NCBI GenBank assembly: GCA_037179385.1
Contig: CM074179.1
Location: 37,933,224 to 37,997,223, forward strand
Origin: Holothuria scabra
Lineage: Eukaryota > Echinodermata > Holothuroidea > Aspidochirotida > Holothuriidae
Direction: 5' to 3'
Length of the DNA: 64,000 nucleotides
Each line of letters opens with the position of its first letter. The stretch's first letter is position 1. The notes beneath the pieces were generated by a model. The model was not told the origin of the DNA and did not search any database. It worked only from the letters and a program-made list of their open reading frames with translations. Of this stretch, positions 10,859 through 22,621 are shown piece by piece. Made by a program: the position numbers and the translations under genes.

Positions 10859-12602
10859 TGGGGCTGCATCGGGACTCGGATCCGCCGGTCGGAACCCAGA
10901 TGTTGCTAAGTTCCGGTTCCGGCCGGATCCATTTAAAAGTACCTGGCCGGAACTTTATACTTGCTTCAAGTCACATACGTTCAAAGTTTGAGTTAAATCA
11001 TAAAGAGTGAATGAAAAAAAAAAAGATCTGAGAGTTTTCTTCCCAGTTCTTGTTATTTAAGGGCCCAATCCTCTTACTCTAAACAGTTCCAGTTCTCCTA
11101 GCCTACTGTACTTGCTCTAACCCCCCCCCCCCCCCCCCCCAAAAAAAGTGTCTACTGTAAAACTTATTCTCATCCACACACACTCTCAGTTTGCTTCAGG
11201 ACAGGTAAATACCTGATCCCGATGTGTAATCAAAATACTCTCGGTACAGTAGATGCTGTGTAATTCAATTAAGTTAAGCAGAAGTACTCTATATTCTTGC
11301 AACTGCTGTCAATCAAAGCAGTGGCTTTGTCAAGAAAAGGGTGCAAGGGGCATGTGTCCCCCTATATAAAACCTTGTGCCCCACCCCAAATATGATTTGG
11401 TAAATTTTGACAATTCAATTTACTTCGATATAAAATCACCCAAAACACCTGGGAAATGCCATTTTTTCGGCTGTCTCAGGCATTGAGTTTTTAAATTTTC
11501 TGCACAGTCTTGTCTGCACCAACTGGAGGTGGTGCTCAGCTCAGGTAACCTTTCAGACAGGATTACATCTTTAATGGAGAGAGAATCACATGTAACTGTC
11601 AATCATTTGCTTTCTCTATAGTTCAGCTCCTCTTCATCCTTTTTTAAAATGTCAGCCAGTTCTGCTTTTGATAGTAGTTACTACAGTCTTACTTATGTTA
11701 GCCATTATTTGCAAAACATTTTAGATCGATGAGAATGACCCAAGATTTACTATTTTTAGGTAATTTTACCTTAGTGTTGTAACTTTTTCTTGGTTACACC
11801 ATTTAACATGTGTTGTTAAAATCCCCTCAAATTAACAGACCCACCAGTGTAAGTTGGCCCCCTGGACCACACCGACACAGCCTTGCACTTTATACTTGGG
11901 GTACCTCCAACATTATAAGTGGTGTCTAGTAGTGTCCCCCCCCCTCCCCCTCCCCAGCAATATCTAAGTACTGTATGCCCCCTGTGATGCATACAGTAGA
12001 GCAAAACATCTGGGGATGCCACTGATTCAAATAGCTGTGCTAATTGGGAATTTCTATGGAGTAATATAAAAGTTGTAGTTTGGGGTGAGAGGATTGAGCC
12101 ATAACTAACAGTTAAACTGTTAAATGTGTCAACAACATGTAGCCCTATGTATGATACTGCAGTGGGTAAATCAGTTGCTATATCAAAAACATACTGTTAT
12201 AATAAAAAGGTAGCAACTCTCACCCAAACTAAAATTTTTGTATACATCTAGTCTAAGGAATTTCTCAATTGGCACAGCTCTGTCATTAACAGAAAGTTCA
12301 AAAATTGCAGAACACAGTATACTGTAGCTCATATTTGTGTACTCTACTGAGAGTGTTACACATTGGGGTCTTGTAACTTACCATGAAGCAATAAACTTAA
12401 ATTTTAAATGCTTCAACCAGCTACAAGTCAGCTTCATATTGTGTAGGCATTAGTAATGAAGGCTACTTTTTCCTGGTTAGTGACGTTATCTTACTACAGG
12501 CATTACAAAATACATACTAAACATAGTCAAAATATTCAACTCCGGCCGGAACTTAAAAAGCGTTCCGGCCGGATCCAAAATTTCAGTTCCGGCGCAGCCC
12601 TC
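10859..12602. mobile_element. Non-autonomous hAT element, 1.7 kb, with 8-bp target duplication
   Basis: Flanked by identical AATTTAAC (10851-10858 and 12603-12610). Inside these, the left end GGGGCTGCATCGGGACT and the right end, in reverse GAGGGCTGCGCCGGAACT, form imperfect terminal inverted repeats. Further in, GGATCC and CCGGCCGG blocks are mirrored at both ends (10880-10965 and 12540-12590). The interior has no transposase frame, only short open stretches. A 20-base poly-C run lies at about 11120, and an older interspersed repeat lies at 11440-11560. The element is a defective derivative or a large MITE. Confidence 0.8.
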
Positions 12603-12610
12603 AATTTAAC

Positions 12611-14899
12611 CACAAATGGAGTGAAAAACACTCACGAAGCTCTTAGCTCCTTACTTCTCTTCAGAATAATATTATAGGACTTCTTTATAATTGCATATTC
12701 GGGTAAGCCAAGCAGTCTGTCTTAGTAAAGTCCACATAGAGGGGGAAAAAATATTGAAAAAATATTGCCACATGACTCTTAAGGCTACACCTATATTTTC
12801 TACAGCATCTTTACGACAAGTCTTTCAGTGACATTTCATTTTTCGATCTCAAGTCCAAACTTTTATTTTTTTTTACAATCGAAAGCTGCGTTACTTTATT
12901 CTCTTTCCGGCACAGCAGGCATTGTTTAATTTTTTATATCAACCATTTGCAACGGTATAACTGGGGAACGATGGTCGGCGTCCCCCCCCCCCCCCTTCTT
13001 ATCACAATGAAAAACAAAAGAGAAAAACAAAGAACAGGAGACCGAGGAAAAAATGACACATAAAAACAACAGTGGCAACGCCCTTAGAATCAAATAGAAC
13101 ACATTTTGAATCCAGTCAACCCCCTTAAATCCATTTCTCTCAGACTAGGTATACATCCCCTACTTACACCCTCCTCCAGCAAGGCGGTGCTTATTTATCA
13201 TTGCACTCACCCCTGCTAAATGCAATTCTTACTACGTCCAGTAGATTAGATCAGCAGAACCAACGTATTAAAATATTGTTCACTTAGATACATTTTTTGG
13301 GAGAAAAACCTTATCTAGATATCTTAAAGTAAACCAGGCCATGATAAACCATGCTTGGGATACTTTATTCGCGTATTGACACATCCAATATCAAGAGTTC
13401 CTTTTGCTTTTCATCGATGTCAAGGTTTTCAACACAATACCAAATAATTGTCAGTTCTTGCATGCTGAAGAACTGCGAGATTTTCTTTTTTAATTTTTCC
13501 ATTTTGCGTGGGGATTGGGGCGGAGGTGCAAATTATCCGTATTCTTCGTAGTTTATCGAAAAATCCTAATTTATTCCTTATTCCAACACGGACCATGTAC
13601 AAGGATATGATTACACAGTCGAGGGGTAAACATTGAAATGTATCCGAGACAAGACGCAGGGTGTAACTTGGGAAGAGATGTACACTGTAACTTTGGATAA
13701 AAACTTGTACGTTAAGATGCGAGATAGTGCAATAATTAAAAAATGATTCATCACATATAATGAATGTTAAATAAAGCCACAAAATGGAAATTTGTACGAA
13801 TATTTTCACAGAAATCAGACTAAATATTTCAACAAAGTCTTCCAAAGTTTAGGTTAACTTGAAAAAAATCGTCAAATCATTTTTAACTCATCCTTTTTGT
13901 AGTTTTCCAAGAGAAATTCAAAATTGTTCTATCTTACAATTATTCCACAGGAATTACGTAAACCAACAAATTTAAGATTAAACCTTGAAACCTATAATCA
14001 TGCGGAATTTCTATTACAGTATACGGAGTATATCGCCTTTGCCATATAGGGTAAACGATTTTTTATTGAAAGAGTACTGTTTTCCTTCATTTCGTGCAAC
14101 ACTTAACTGATTTTTTTTTCTTTTTTTACTTTTTGAATGCCTTTAAAAAAAGTGAGATTTCACAAGAACATTCCCTAAAAGTATTTTTATCAAAACACGC
14201 GACATATTCATTCTTTGTAAACCTTCATCTATGCCATGTATAGGATTGTACAAGTGAAGTTACAGAAGCTTATAGCCGCTTTAGCAGATATCGGAAGCTT
14301 TAACAGGAGGTATAATATTTTATTCAAAGTCTCACATCTGTTACGGCTGAAATGCATTTTCGTTACCGGGGATTCCCCCGACAGATAACAAACGAACTGT
14401 CAGCATTGAACAATAAAGTAGTTTCCGGTCAAAGTAAATACACATGCCTACATAGAACGTCACAAAGTGACAGGTGGGAATTTGATTGACAGCTCGAACA
14501 GGTGATTGCTAACGTAAAGTACGATCGTCTGGCTGGAATAAATGTAGCACTGTGCGTAAGTAATTATTCTTTGGTATTAGAGCAAACATCTGTATTGTTG
14601 TAACATGTACATGTGTAAAATTAGAGCAATATAAAAGCAATGTTAAGCTTTTAAAGGAACAGGTTGAGGGAAGGATTTCGTTAGGATAATGAGAAGGTAC
14701 TCGAAACAGATGTAAAGTTTGGTTAGTTCATTGTACGATGTATTTTCATTTGCACAACAAATCGAGTAACTCAAAAGTAAAAGTGCAATAGCGAAAAAGT
14801 TTTTACATCAGTCTTAAACAAGACCGCTTCAAAAACGCACGCACCCACTTACACACAAACACACAGAAAACTATCTGGTTATCAACGAACAAATGCAGT
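12611..14899. other. No supported feature; poly-C at ~12983
   Basis: A minus-strand open stretch at 13429-13845 (138 residues, very hydrophobic, no recognised motif, no splice sites) was judged spurious. The rest is AT-rich and featureless. Confidence 0.45.
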
Positions 14900-14901
14900 T
14901 A

Positions 14902-15263
14902 CACTGAAAAATAAAAAAATGAACATAAGTATACTAATAGAGTGTAATGTGTGAACTCACTCCATTAGAGTCATTAGAGGGTGAATTCACTTCAAGAAGA
15001 ATGAAATTCACTCTTAAAAGAGTGAACTTTCTCCACAAAAGAGAGAAATTTTCCCCTTGATGTTGTGCCTACGGTGATAACTCTTAGAAAAAAAAAAAAA
15101 AAAAAACAGAGTGATAGTTGGAGGTACTCGTGGAAAGGTAAATTTTCACAGACTACTCTTCCTGGAGCAAATTTCACTCTTTCTGGGGTGCTGTGAATTA
15201 ACCCTCTGATTCTTACTCTTCACTCTATTAGAGAGTAACTATCATTCTTTTGATTTTAGAGTG
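14902..15263. mobile_element. TA-flanked MITE, 362 bp (CACTSTRAAA-end group)
   Basis: Left end TA-CACTGAAAAATAAAA and right end, in reverse, TA-CACTCTAAAATCAAAA. The inverted repeats extend inward for about 45 bp, ending in CTAATAGAGTG on both sides. The flanking dinucleotide is TA at 14900-14901 and 15264-15265. The interior is rich in GAGTGAA/TTCACTC motifs, which make it fold back. No coding capacity. The TA duplication suggests a Tc1/mariner-like or similar transposase, but I cannot assign the superfamily. Confidence 0.75.
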
Positions 15264-15312
15264 TAGGCAACGTCACACCTGGTCATAGATCGCTATTTTG
15301 ATAGATAGTGTT

Positions 15313-15412
15313 TAAAGGCTCGGTTTCTAACCAATTGGTTTTAGTCGGGCGGACCACGATTTTCTTTTTCATTTGATTTTCACTGGCTTTTTCCTAATCC
15401 ATTGCTCATGCA
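15313..15412 (+). repeat. 110-bp dispersed repeat family, copy 4
   Basis: GGCTCGGTTTCTAACCAATT, GGTTTTAGTCGGGCGGACCA and TAATCCATTGCTCATGCAC match the family. The middle carries a T-rich expansion. Confidence 0.6.
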
Positions 15413-15429
15413 CATTTGCAGTAAGGCTC

Positions 15430-15660
15430 TATTTTCAAAATATTGGATATTACCCAAACTTCCAGACCTCCCGAGTCGGATACTGTGACCAAGCAAGAAA
15501 TCAAAAATCTTTATACATGCGGCATGTTCAGGCATCGTAGTAATGGCATTGTTTTGGGTTTTTTGTTCTTTCTTTCTTTTTTTTTATTTAGTTTTTCTCT
15601 TTCTTCTCCCCGTTTTTCTAGTTGGATAACTACTTAAAATAAGTCTTATAGACTTAAAAT
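15430..15660 (+). pseudogene. Possible LINE C-terminal relic
   Basis: The frame near 15490-15640 gives KNLYTCGMFRHRSNGIVLGF, then a T-rich low-complexity part and SSPRFSSW. This resembles the spaced pattern (aromatic, M-F-R/K-H, then F..F) at the end of some LINE polyproteins. The match is short and weak, so this is a tentative call. Confidence 0.25.
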
Positions 15661-16131
15661 AAATATATTCGTATTGCATTAGTGACCAATCGAACGTCCG
15701 ATGGGTCATTAATTCTACTGTTTTAAATTTAATCTCCAATATTTTTAATCTTACGATTTTAGAGAGTACATATTTGAGGGAGGGGATCGGTTTGTGGACA
15801 GTTAAGTGTTCAGGAAACAACTTAAAAAAAAACACAATATTATTGAATGATGCACACTGGCTGAGCGATGCATAATTCATTGTCTTCTATATGTTTAAAA
15901 ATTTAATACATCTAACAATTAAACTAGGAAACGCTATACTGGATGCTTTCTGTTGAAACCTTCTTGAATATTGTAGCAATAGTATGTACCTTTTAATATG
16001 ACAAGAATATAACGATAATAAATAAAATCACTAACCGTACCGTTATAATGTACACGCAAACGTAAAGGTAAACATATATATGTCTGATATCATTACAAGA
16101 TTAAAAATTTGAAAGTAAAACAAACACTTAC
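15661..16131. other. No supported feature
   Basis: AT-rich intronic sequence between the exons at 7900 and 16132. Nothing is recognised. Confidence 0.5.
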
Positions 16132-16190
16132 CTCCCATTGTCCTGACTGTAGATTCAGTTGATAGTTTTTTACAGGAGCACCCCAGAAAA
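16132..16190 (-). CDS. Exon 3 of a minus-strand host gene (LRR-type), 59 bp
   Basis: On the minus strand a textbook acceptor (T-rich tract, TTTCAG, cag at 16193-16191) is followed by 59 bp and a donor GTAAGTG starting at 16131. Entered in phase 1 from the exon at 18235-18162, it reads V-FWGAPVKNYQLNLQSGQWE and leaves in phase 0, which fits the next exon at 7900. An alternative frame is also open, so phase alone chose this one. The reading NYQLNLQSGQW is protein-like. The upstream intron (16191-18161) contains the TA-flanked element at 16620-17963. Confidence 0.6.
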
Positions 16191-16619
16191 CTGAAATAAA
16201 CAATAAATATACCTATAACAATATATACAATAGGCTTTACGGCCAATGTTATGTCACCACTAAATAAACACGGACAGAATAGATCTTTTATTATTATGAT
16301 TTATTATTTCCTTAAGTTCTTACAGATTTTCTGGCAATAGATGTTGTTCCTTAATGATTAAATATAAGAAAAACGTTGGCTGTAACATGATTTAAATATT
16401 TGAGAGGTTAAATCAATGAATAGAGTTAACATAATTAGTAAATTAAGTAACATAATTTATTATGAATTCTTTGCCAATATCTAAGGGATATTACTAAAAG
16501 CACAAAGGATAATGTTAATCATTTACACTTTGTTTGAACACAAGGGAAAACATTAAAAGCAAGCACAATTTATCTTTGATGCACCCAACCACACATATTT
16601 CTCTCATATAGTAAAACTA

Positions 16620-17963
16620 CACTGTTAAAAATTTCTGTAAATTTACGGACTTTTCTTAATTTAAACTTTTTGTATTTTACTTTTAATAGAGAATTTTCTG
16701 TATCTTTACAGACACTTTGTATTGCTACAATAAAAAAAGGTTGTTTAACATGTATTTTCTGTTTATTTGAAAAACCATTTCTGTCTGCTTTTTTAACCAA
16801 ATTTTACTGCTTTGTAAAACTTTTTCTGTAAATTTACAGAAATTTTAACTGTATTTTGTATTTTTCTGATTTCACATAAATAAACTGTCATTTAACAAAC
16901 ATTCATTTTGTTTTTAAGCTGAAAAAGAAAGAAAAAAAGCCCAAACAAACAAATAAGAAATAGCCAGAAAATTTTCAATATATAACATGCATCGTTCTGC
17001 GAAGTTTCAGTTTAAAAAAAAAATTGGCAAATTTATGGCCCTATTTGAAAATTAACTTATATTCATTATAAAAGCATACTTAGTTATTACGTTCTTAGTT
17101 ATAAATATCATACAACTGGTGTTTTGTCACACATGTTTAAGTAAAAAGAAATTGTAAGGCCCTAATTTCAGAGCACTGACAATTGGTATACTGATGTCAA
17201 CTCATCGCCACAGGCGCTCATGCACTTGATCGGAGCAAATTAAAAACGTTTCACAAATTTACTTGAAAGAGTCTGTAAATTTACCACTTTATGACGTAAA
17301 TCTCATTTTGCCTAAATGGGTGGAGCTTATTTTGTAGGCATTTTCCTAACAAAAGGATTCCTGTTGCTTTGAATAATATCTTCTTTGGCGTTTTTTAATC
17401 AGGAAGTGATAAACTTATTGTTTATCTTGTCTGGAAATGTTTGCAACCAACGTATTTCCATTCTTTGTCATATTTATTTTAAAAACAATTATTATATTGT
17501 ACAAAAAATGTGACTTTCCAATTACAAAGTTCCTACAGATAGCAGTCTACTTGACAACAATATGACAACAAAGCATCTTCAATGTGTTTTGATTGAAAAC
17601 AACTTCGTAACGACACATTACGTTGATAAGGAAATACCTGATCTACGTAATGGTGAAGTGTATGTTACGTAATAACGTATGAAAGGTAAAGAAGCGGTAT
17701 TATAATAAATATTAAAACGTCGGGAATGAAAACAGTAGGCTGTAAATTCACATAAAATTAAGGTAAACAAAACAGAACAATTCTGTAATTCGATTTTACA
17801 GTAGACTTTTGTAAACTAATTTACATGCAAAAACTGTAAAGAAAAAACAAACCCTTAATGTTTTTACATGATTACAGTCTGGCTGTAAAAAAAAACATTA
17901 CTTGGTTGGAAAAAAATTTGCCATAAAAATTATGTAAATTTACAGAGAATTTTTTTAACAGTG
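16620..17963. mobile_element. TA-flanked non-autonomous DNA transposon, 1344 bp (CACTSTRAAA-end group)
   Basis: Ends are CACTGTTAAAAATTTCTG and, in reverse, CACTGTTAAAAAAATTCTC, both followed by TGTAAATTTAC. The element is flanked by TA (16618-16619 and 17964-17965). Subterminal copies of CTGTAAATTTAC(A/G)G and its complement are scattered near both ends, for example at about 16630, 16830, 17270, 17810 and 17935, as in many DNA transposons with transposase-binding repeats. There is no transposase frame. A fragment with a similar end (CCGTAAATTAACACGG then AAAAGTGTA) lies at 18458-18486 and may be a relic of a second copy. Confidence 0.75.
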
Positions 17964-18161
17964 TACCAACTATAAATAAAATTGTCAACCCTGAATACAA
18001 AGTGTCTGCAATGTTCCCCAATTCTTACGTTCTAATGAATCTGTTCGTGTTTCTGTTATTCATTACACACAACATAATAGTAGTCCCATGTAATCTATCT
18101 TGTCATACTGTGTACATTAAATTTATTTTCATCACACACAGCATAATAGCCTGCATGTTAC

Positions 18162-18235
18162 CTTTAACGTTTCTTGATCTAAGAGCAGACACAGACTCAG
18201 CTTGGACAGATGCTGGCAGCAGACAGTAATAGAAC
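18162..18235 (-). CDS. Exon 2 of a minus-strand host gene (LRR-type), 74 bp
   Basis: On the minus strand a strong pyrimidine tract and TCAG (cag at 18238-18236) precede 74 bp, which end at the donor GTAACA (starting at 18161). Entered in phase 2 from the exon at 28877-28660, it completes a W codon and reads FYYCLLPASVQAESVSALRS then RNVK, leaving in phase 1. The run KKLW-FYYCLLPASV fits an LxxLxLxxC leucine-rich-repeat turn. A second frame is also open in this exon, so the phase match with its neighbours is the main argument for the chosen frame. Intron 1 (18236-28659) holds the nested LINE. Confidence 0.6.
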
Positions 18236-18561
18236 CTGACAGAAGAAAGATGACACAGGAAAGGACCAGTAGATTATACATTTATACAAGAATATTTTTA
18301 ACACAGGATAAAACCTGACACTAATTTTTACTGTTACAAATCTTTGTATATAAAAGAATAAAAACAAACAGGTAAATAAAGATTGCAGAAAAGTTATCTG
18401 ACAAATATTTGACAGTATTTTTTCTGTAATCCTCATATTTCTCTTTACTTTTTTTCCGTAAATTAACACGGATTTTTAAAAGTGTACTTGCTCAATTGCT
18501 GATATAACATTAGTTTTTACCACTGCTGATCATTATCTCCTCCGTTTAAAATTCACATCAT
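18236..18561. other. Intronic sequence with a relic of a CACTSTRAAA-type end
   Basis: The reverse-oriented end CCGTAAATTAACACGG, then TTTTTAAAAGTGTA (18458-18486), resembles the termini of the element at 16620-17963. Its partner end was not identified. Confidence 0.4.
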
Positions 18562-18740
18562 CAGAGGTCGCGGAGCCAATTTTGAAGTACGGGGGCTAAT
18601 CATCGAAGCGGCCCAATATGTCCAATAAAATAAATGCAGTTTTAGGCGGTCCAAAATGCAGTTTAATGCGGCCCAAAATGCCCACAGCCAAAAAAGTGCG
18701 GGGGCTAAAGCCCCCCTAGTCCCCGTCTCCGCGGTCCCTG
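18562..18740. mobile_element. hAT-like MITE, 179 bp (CAGRGRYCGCGGAG family, copy 1)
   Basis: Ends are CAGAGGTCGCGGAGCC and, in reverse, CAGGGACCGCGGAGAC. The inside carries GCGGCCCAAAATGC and GGGGGCTAA blocks. An inverted copy of the whole element lies at 53366-53553. No clear 8-bp duplication is seen (CACATCAT versus ATTATTTT). However, the paralogous segment at about 26880 lacks the element, which supports an insertion here. Confidence 0.65.
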
Positions 18741-19311
18741 ATTATTTTAGTTGGGAATGTACTCAATAAATAAGAGCCTTAATCTTTGTGCAATGCATTT
18801 TTGTATTCATAAAGGTGTCTTACGTTAAATGTTTAATGAATTTTATTTTTCTAGGTCATAACATATTGTATACAACAGTCAATACGTTTTACAGTACGTG
18901 ACAGTGATGAATAGCTTACAGTGTTGTATAGCATAACTTGTCAATGTGTACAGTGTCATCTATTATTTGCCAATCACTGACACACGCGAGTTTCACCTGT
19001 TGATCTATTATTATGTAAATGAGCTACCTTTGTTTCTAGTTGCATACTGACAGGTGATGTACAAAAGTCCATTTACAGGTGTCTTATGATTGTAAACAGT
19101 GTGTGTATTCACTGTGCATGTATTTTTGTGTACTGTATTAAGGGGATAATGTCTATATTCCCCGTATGAGGCTGTGTTTAGAATATTTTACAGACAGACA
19201 CACAGTACAAACAATTAAAATTCTGGGGAGATTTCTATAGTTTATTAAGAGAAAGTCTAGTTTATCAGTTTAAGTCTGTATTGCCAAGTTGGTAAGTTAG
19301 GTAGTAAGTGC

Positions 19312-19400
19312 GATGGAGTTTTACGGCCCAGTTTCAACCTGAAAGTTGCAAGTAGAGGGGGAACATGATTTTAAGTTGTATATTTTTTGAATTGATGGGC
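19312..19400 (+). repeat. 110-bp dispersed repeat family, copy 5
   Basis: CGATGGAGTTTTACGGCCCAG, abbreviated here to its matching core GGAGTTTTACGGCCCAG, then AAGTTGCAAGTAG and AAGTTGTA. The right half is degraded. It is absent from the paralogous segment near 27400, so it inserted after the duplication. Confidence 0.6.
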
Positions 19401-19689
19401 AAGGGGTCACTTATTACAGGGCCAGGTGTGATACAATATTAACATTATTTACTAGAATGACAAATGTCATTATTTTTTACTTTACAACACATATTATACA
19501 CTAAGCCATCCTCCACTATTTTGATTTATGGTTATGTTACCTTAATATATTTTGGATGAAAAAAAAAAATAACTGACCAACTTTGTAGGTATTTTTCTGT
19601 TAACTTAATGTTTCCCATTATTTTTCTGTAAACTTGTGATGGTTATCTTTCAGAAAAAGAATGCAGGGTTGCTATTTTTTCAATGGCGA

Positions 19690-20291
19690 ATGGTCAATCA
19701 CCTGGACTACTGTTCAAAATTTCGCTGTTTCCTCGTTGAATTACGCACTTGATTATTCGAAGTTATTGGAAGAACAAAGACGCAGTGTCATAAAATTAAT
19801 TTTAAAGCAAGATAAAGACCCGTTATCACTTGGTTATTAACGCCCAATTTCACTTTTAAATACGGGTTATAAGATTGCAGCCAAAGTACTTGCTACTCGA
19901 CTAAAAGGTGTTCTAAGTAATTTTATTAGTAACAACCAGACGGGTTTACTTCAGAATCGCTTTAATGGTGAAAATATTCGTTTTGTTTTGGATTTGGTTG
20001 ATTATACTGATGTAAATAATATTCCAGGATTTATTTTTTTCATTGATTTTTAAAAAGCGTTTGACTCCATAGACTGGGAATTTATCCATAAAACGTTGGG
20101 TTATTTTAAGTTTAAGGACATCTTCAAAATTTGGATTCGAACTTTTTATAATGGTTGTTCTGCATGTGTTTGTAATAATGGTTTTTCCACCGGATTTCTT
20201 CCTATTAGAAGAGGGGTGCACCAAGGGTGCCTTTAAGCCCTTACTTATTTATTTTATGTGCTGAAACTTTAGCGAGACAAACATTTATCAA
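19690..20291 (+). pseudogene. LINE reverse transcriptase, N-terminal half (broken)
   Basis: Plus-strand translation shows EEQRRSVIKLILKQDKDPL, a stop, RPISLLNTGYKIAAKVLATR, LKGVLSNFISNNQTGLLQNR, then FIDF-stop-KAFDSIDWEF, NNGFSTGFLPIRRGVHQGC and FYVLKL. These match RT blocks 1-4: fingers, the first catalytic Asp in FIDF, and the RGV.QGC block. A stop replaces the residue after FIDF and the usual PLSP is disrupted. This pattern is typical of the L1/Tx1 clade. Dead copy. Confidence 0.75.
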
Positions 20292-20980
20292 CCAGAAAGC
20301 CAAAAGGCTTCGTGATTCCTTGCCACTGAAATGTAAGGCCTTTTTTCACATTGACATTGCTTTGCAATGTTTTTCAATTAACAGGGCTCCATAATGTGCC
20401 CACAAAGTACACATGCAAGGCATCCAGTCTTCCTACATAGAGATCCCTCTTGCCCGTTGTGAACCCAAATAACATTTGACCTCCACCAAAAACTTGTGGG
20501 ACCATGTATTCACTATGTGCTATCTACATGAAAAGTTACAGGACCCTACAAGTGACCTTTCTTGAAAGACTGTGCAGGAAATGAACTTTGACCTTTGGGA
20601 AAATCAATAGGGATCATCTACTCAATATGACCAATCCACACTCTAAATATGAGCACAGTCACCTGTACCGTTCTTGAGATATTGGGTTTACGAAGTTTTG
20701 ACCTTTTGACCTCTCGTGACCCCAAATGACCTTTGACCTCCACGAAAATCGATAGGGATCATCTACTCAATATGACCAATCCACACTCTAAATATGAGCA
20801 CAGTCACCTGTACCGTTCTCGAGATATCGTGTTTACTAAGTTTTGACCTATTGACCTCTCGTGACCCCAAATGACCTTTAACCACCACCAAAAACAGTAG
20901 GGATCGTCTACTCAATATGGCCAATGCACACACCAAATATGAGCATAGTCACACTTACTCTTCTTGAGATACCGTGTTTA

Positions 20981-22621
20981 TAGTGTTGAGCCAATAACAG
21001 AGATATCGGAACTTGCCGATAACAGATAACTCGAAGTTAATATCGGCCCGATACCGATACCCCCCCCCCCCCGCCCAAAAAAAAAAAAATCTTCCGTAAT
21101 CACACGTTTTGTTATCATTGAAAAATTATAATTTTATCACTACTGCACCTTAAACTTATTTTGAACTAAGTCTTCATGTTTCTGTTACTTTGTCTCCCTG
21201 AAAAATTTTCCATTTTTCTGACGAAGTGTTTTAAGCAATCAATCACGATGTATTTGGTGTAAAACACGCGCCAGCCAAGAAACCCGGTTCGTAACAAACA
21301 CATTTCGTCACCTACAGCCAGACTGTAAAGTTTTTTTTTTTTTTTTTTTTTGTGCGCCTAAACATATATGCCGTGACGCAAGTACAGTATGCCACATTTA
21401 TAGGTATGCGTATGGACTGTACAGTGTAATTCCTCAAGCTTTACTACGAAAAAAAAAAAAAACTTGAGAGCGGCATACGTATCTACAATATACCACAGGT
21501 GTTCTCAGCATATACATACACACTACAGTATAGAGAATGTGTTCGTACATGGATACTGCTGATAATGATAAGACTCCCTTACACAGCGCTGATCGTTCGC
21601 TGGTTACGACAGTTCATAGTTTATGTCTTCATCCGGTCCGGTATGGGTTTTTTCATTTGTTTGTCTGTGCCCGTTTCTACGCGCGTAAAAAGCGGTTACG
21701 ATACTTCATGAGATCGTACATTTTGTCTCAGGCATTGGTCTCTTGAGTTAGCTCTTTCAATCGAACGTTCGCGATCGTGAACATTGAGCGTGCCGCTCTG
21801 CTGTACACAGTGGTGGAAATCCCCATTGAGTTACTGTTACTGCACGTGGCGAAATTCACACAGTGAAACTCCATTGAGATTTGTCGCGGGATTCGGAAGA
21901 TTTTGACTTGCGTAAACGGACAACAGATTTGTATAGGGAATTGGCTATAGATTGCACATTACGGTGCGTGCACTCTGCTATGGGTGTGTACGTTAATTGT
22001 TGAAAGAACACAACAAGCAAGCGTTGTTTGTTACGAACTGCTTCCAAAATGAAAATCATCGGGATTGCCATGGGCGTCCGCAGGTAAGGGCAAGGGGGCT
22101 TTTGCCCCTGAAAAATCAAAAATTTGGAAAAAACATATAAAAATCAAAGCAAAAACCTGAACAAAACGTTTTTTCCAAGTGTCTATGCCAAAAATAGGCT
22201 TTGGAAATGCCATTTCCGGCGATCTGGGAGGCATTTTGGGCTGAAATTTTCGCACATTTCATGTCAATTCATGATGACTGGGAGGTTTTGCCCCCCCCCC
22301 TGACTTTTTTCTGCAGACGCCCATGGGGATTGCGCTAAATATTCTATAGACTACGAACTGCGGGCTTGCGGCGTAGTTGATCTAGTTTGTGTACGTTCAC
22401 TGCAATGAATTTGTTGAATATTTTATGTTCAACAAAATGATCTGTATTTTATTTATGTGCATAACGAGAACTTTTACCTCTTTACTGTTGAAATGATGAA
22501 ATACTTGTTATCGGTTGCCATTACCGGAGACAGCCTTCATTTGTGCCGATATCGATATCTTACCCATAACGCCATTATGGGCCGATAACAATAATACCTA
22601 TCGGTTATCGGCTCAACACTA
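20981..22621. mobile_element. hAT element, 1.64 kb, nested in the 146-bp array
   Basis: Ends TAGTGTTGAGCC and GGCTCAACACTA are perfect 12-bp inverted repeats. They are flanked by CGTGTTTA (20973-20980) and CATGTTTA (22622-22629), an 8-bp target duplication with one mismatch. The duplication derives from the TGTTTA of the satellite unit. Subterminal GCCGATA/TATCGGC motifs cluster at both ends (21010-21060 and 22510-22612). There is no transposase frame. The interior holds poly-C, poly-A and poly-T runs and another MITE (22069-22325). Confidence 0.85.
22069..22325. mobile_element. hAT-type MITE, copy 2 of the CATGGG family, with perfect 8-bp duplication
   Basis: Ends CATGGGCGTCCGCAG and CTGCAGACGCCCATG are inverted repeats with one mismatch. 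Both flanks are GGGATTGC (22061-22068 and 22326-22333). It is collinear with 1806-2120. The central block GAAATGCCATTTCCGGCGAT also recurs as isolated decayed pieces at 35.5, 38.0, 38.2 and 42.2-42.5 kb. Confidence 0.9.

Larger units (their letters stand above)
18490..19600 (+). repeat. Segmental duplication, copy 1 (partner 26800-27620)
   Basis: Many blocks are shared in the same order with 26800-27620. Examples are ATACAACAGTCAATACGTTT versus ATACAGCAGTCAATATGTTT, CACCTGTTGAT(C/T)TAT, TTATGTAAATGAGCT, GATTGTAAACAGTGT and AATGTCATTATTT. Copy 1 additionally carries the MITE at 18562-18740 and the dispersed repeat at 19312-19400. Both copies are non-coding as far as I can see and lie inside intron 1. 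Confidence 0.7.

Noticed and set aside
13429..13845. 138-codon minus-strand open frame
   Set aside because: Highly hydrophobic AT-rich translation without motifs or splice signals.
18554..18748. 8-bp target duplication for the MITE at 18562
   Set aside because: Flanks CACATCAT and ATTATTTT do not match. The copy at 53366 also lacks a clear one.
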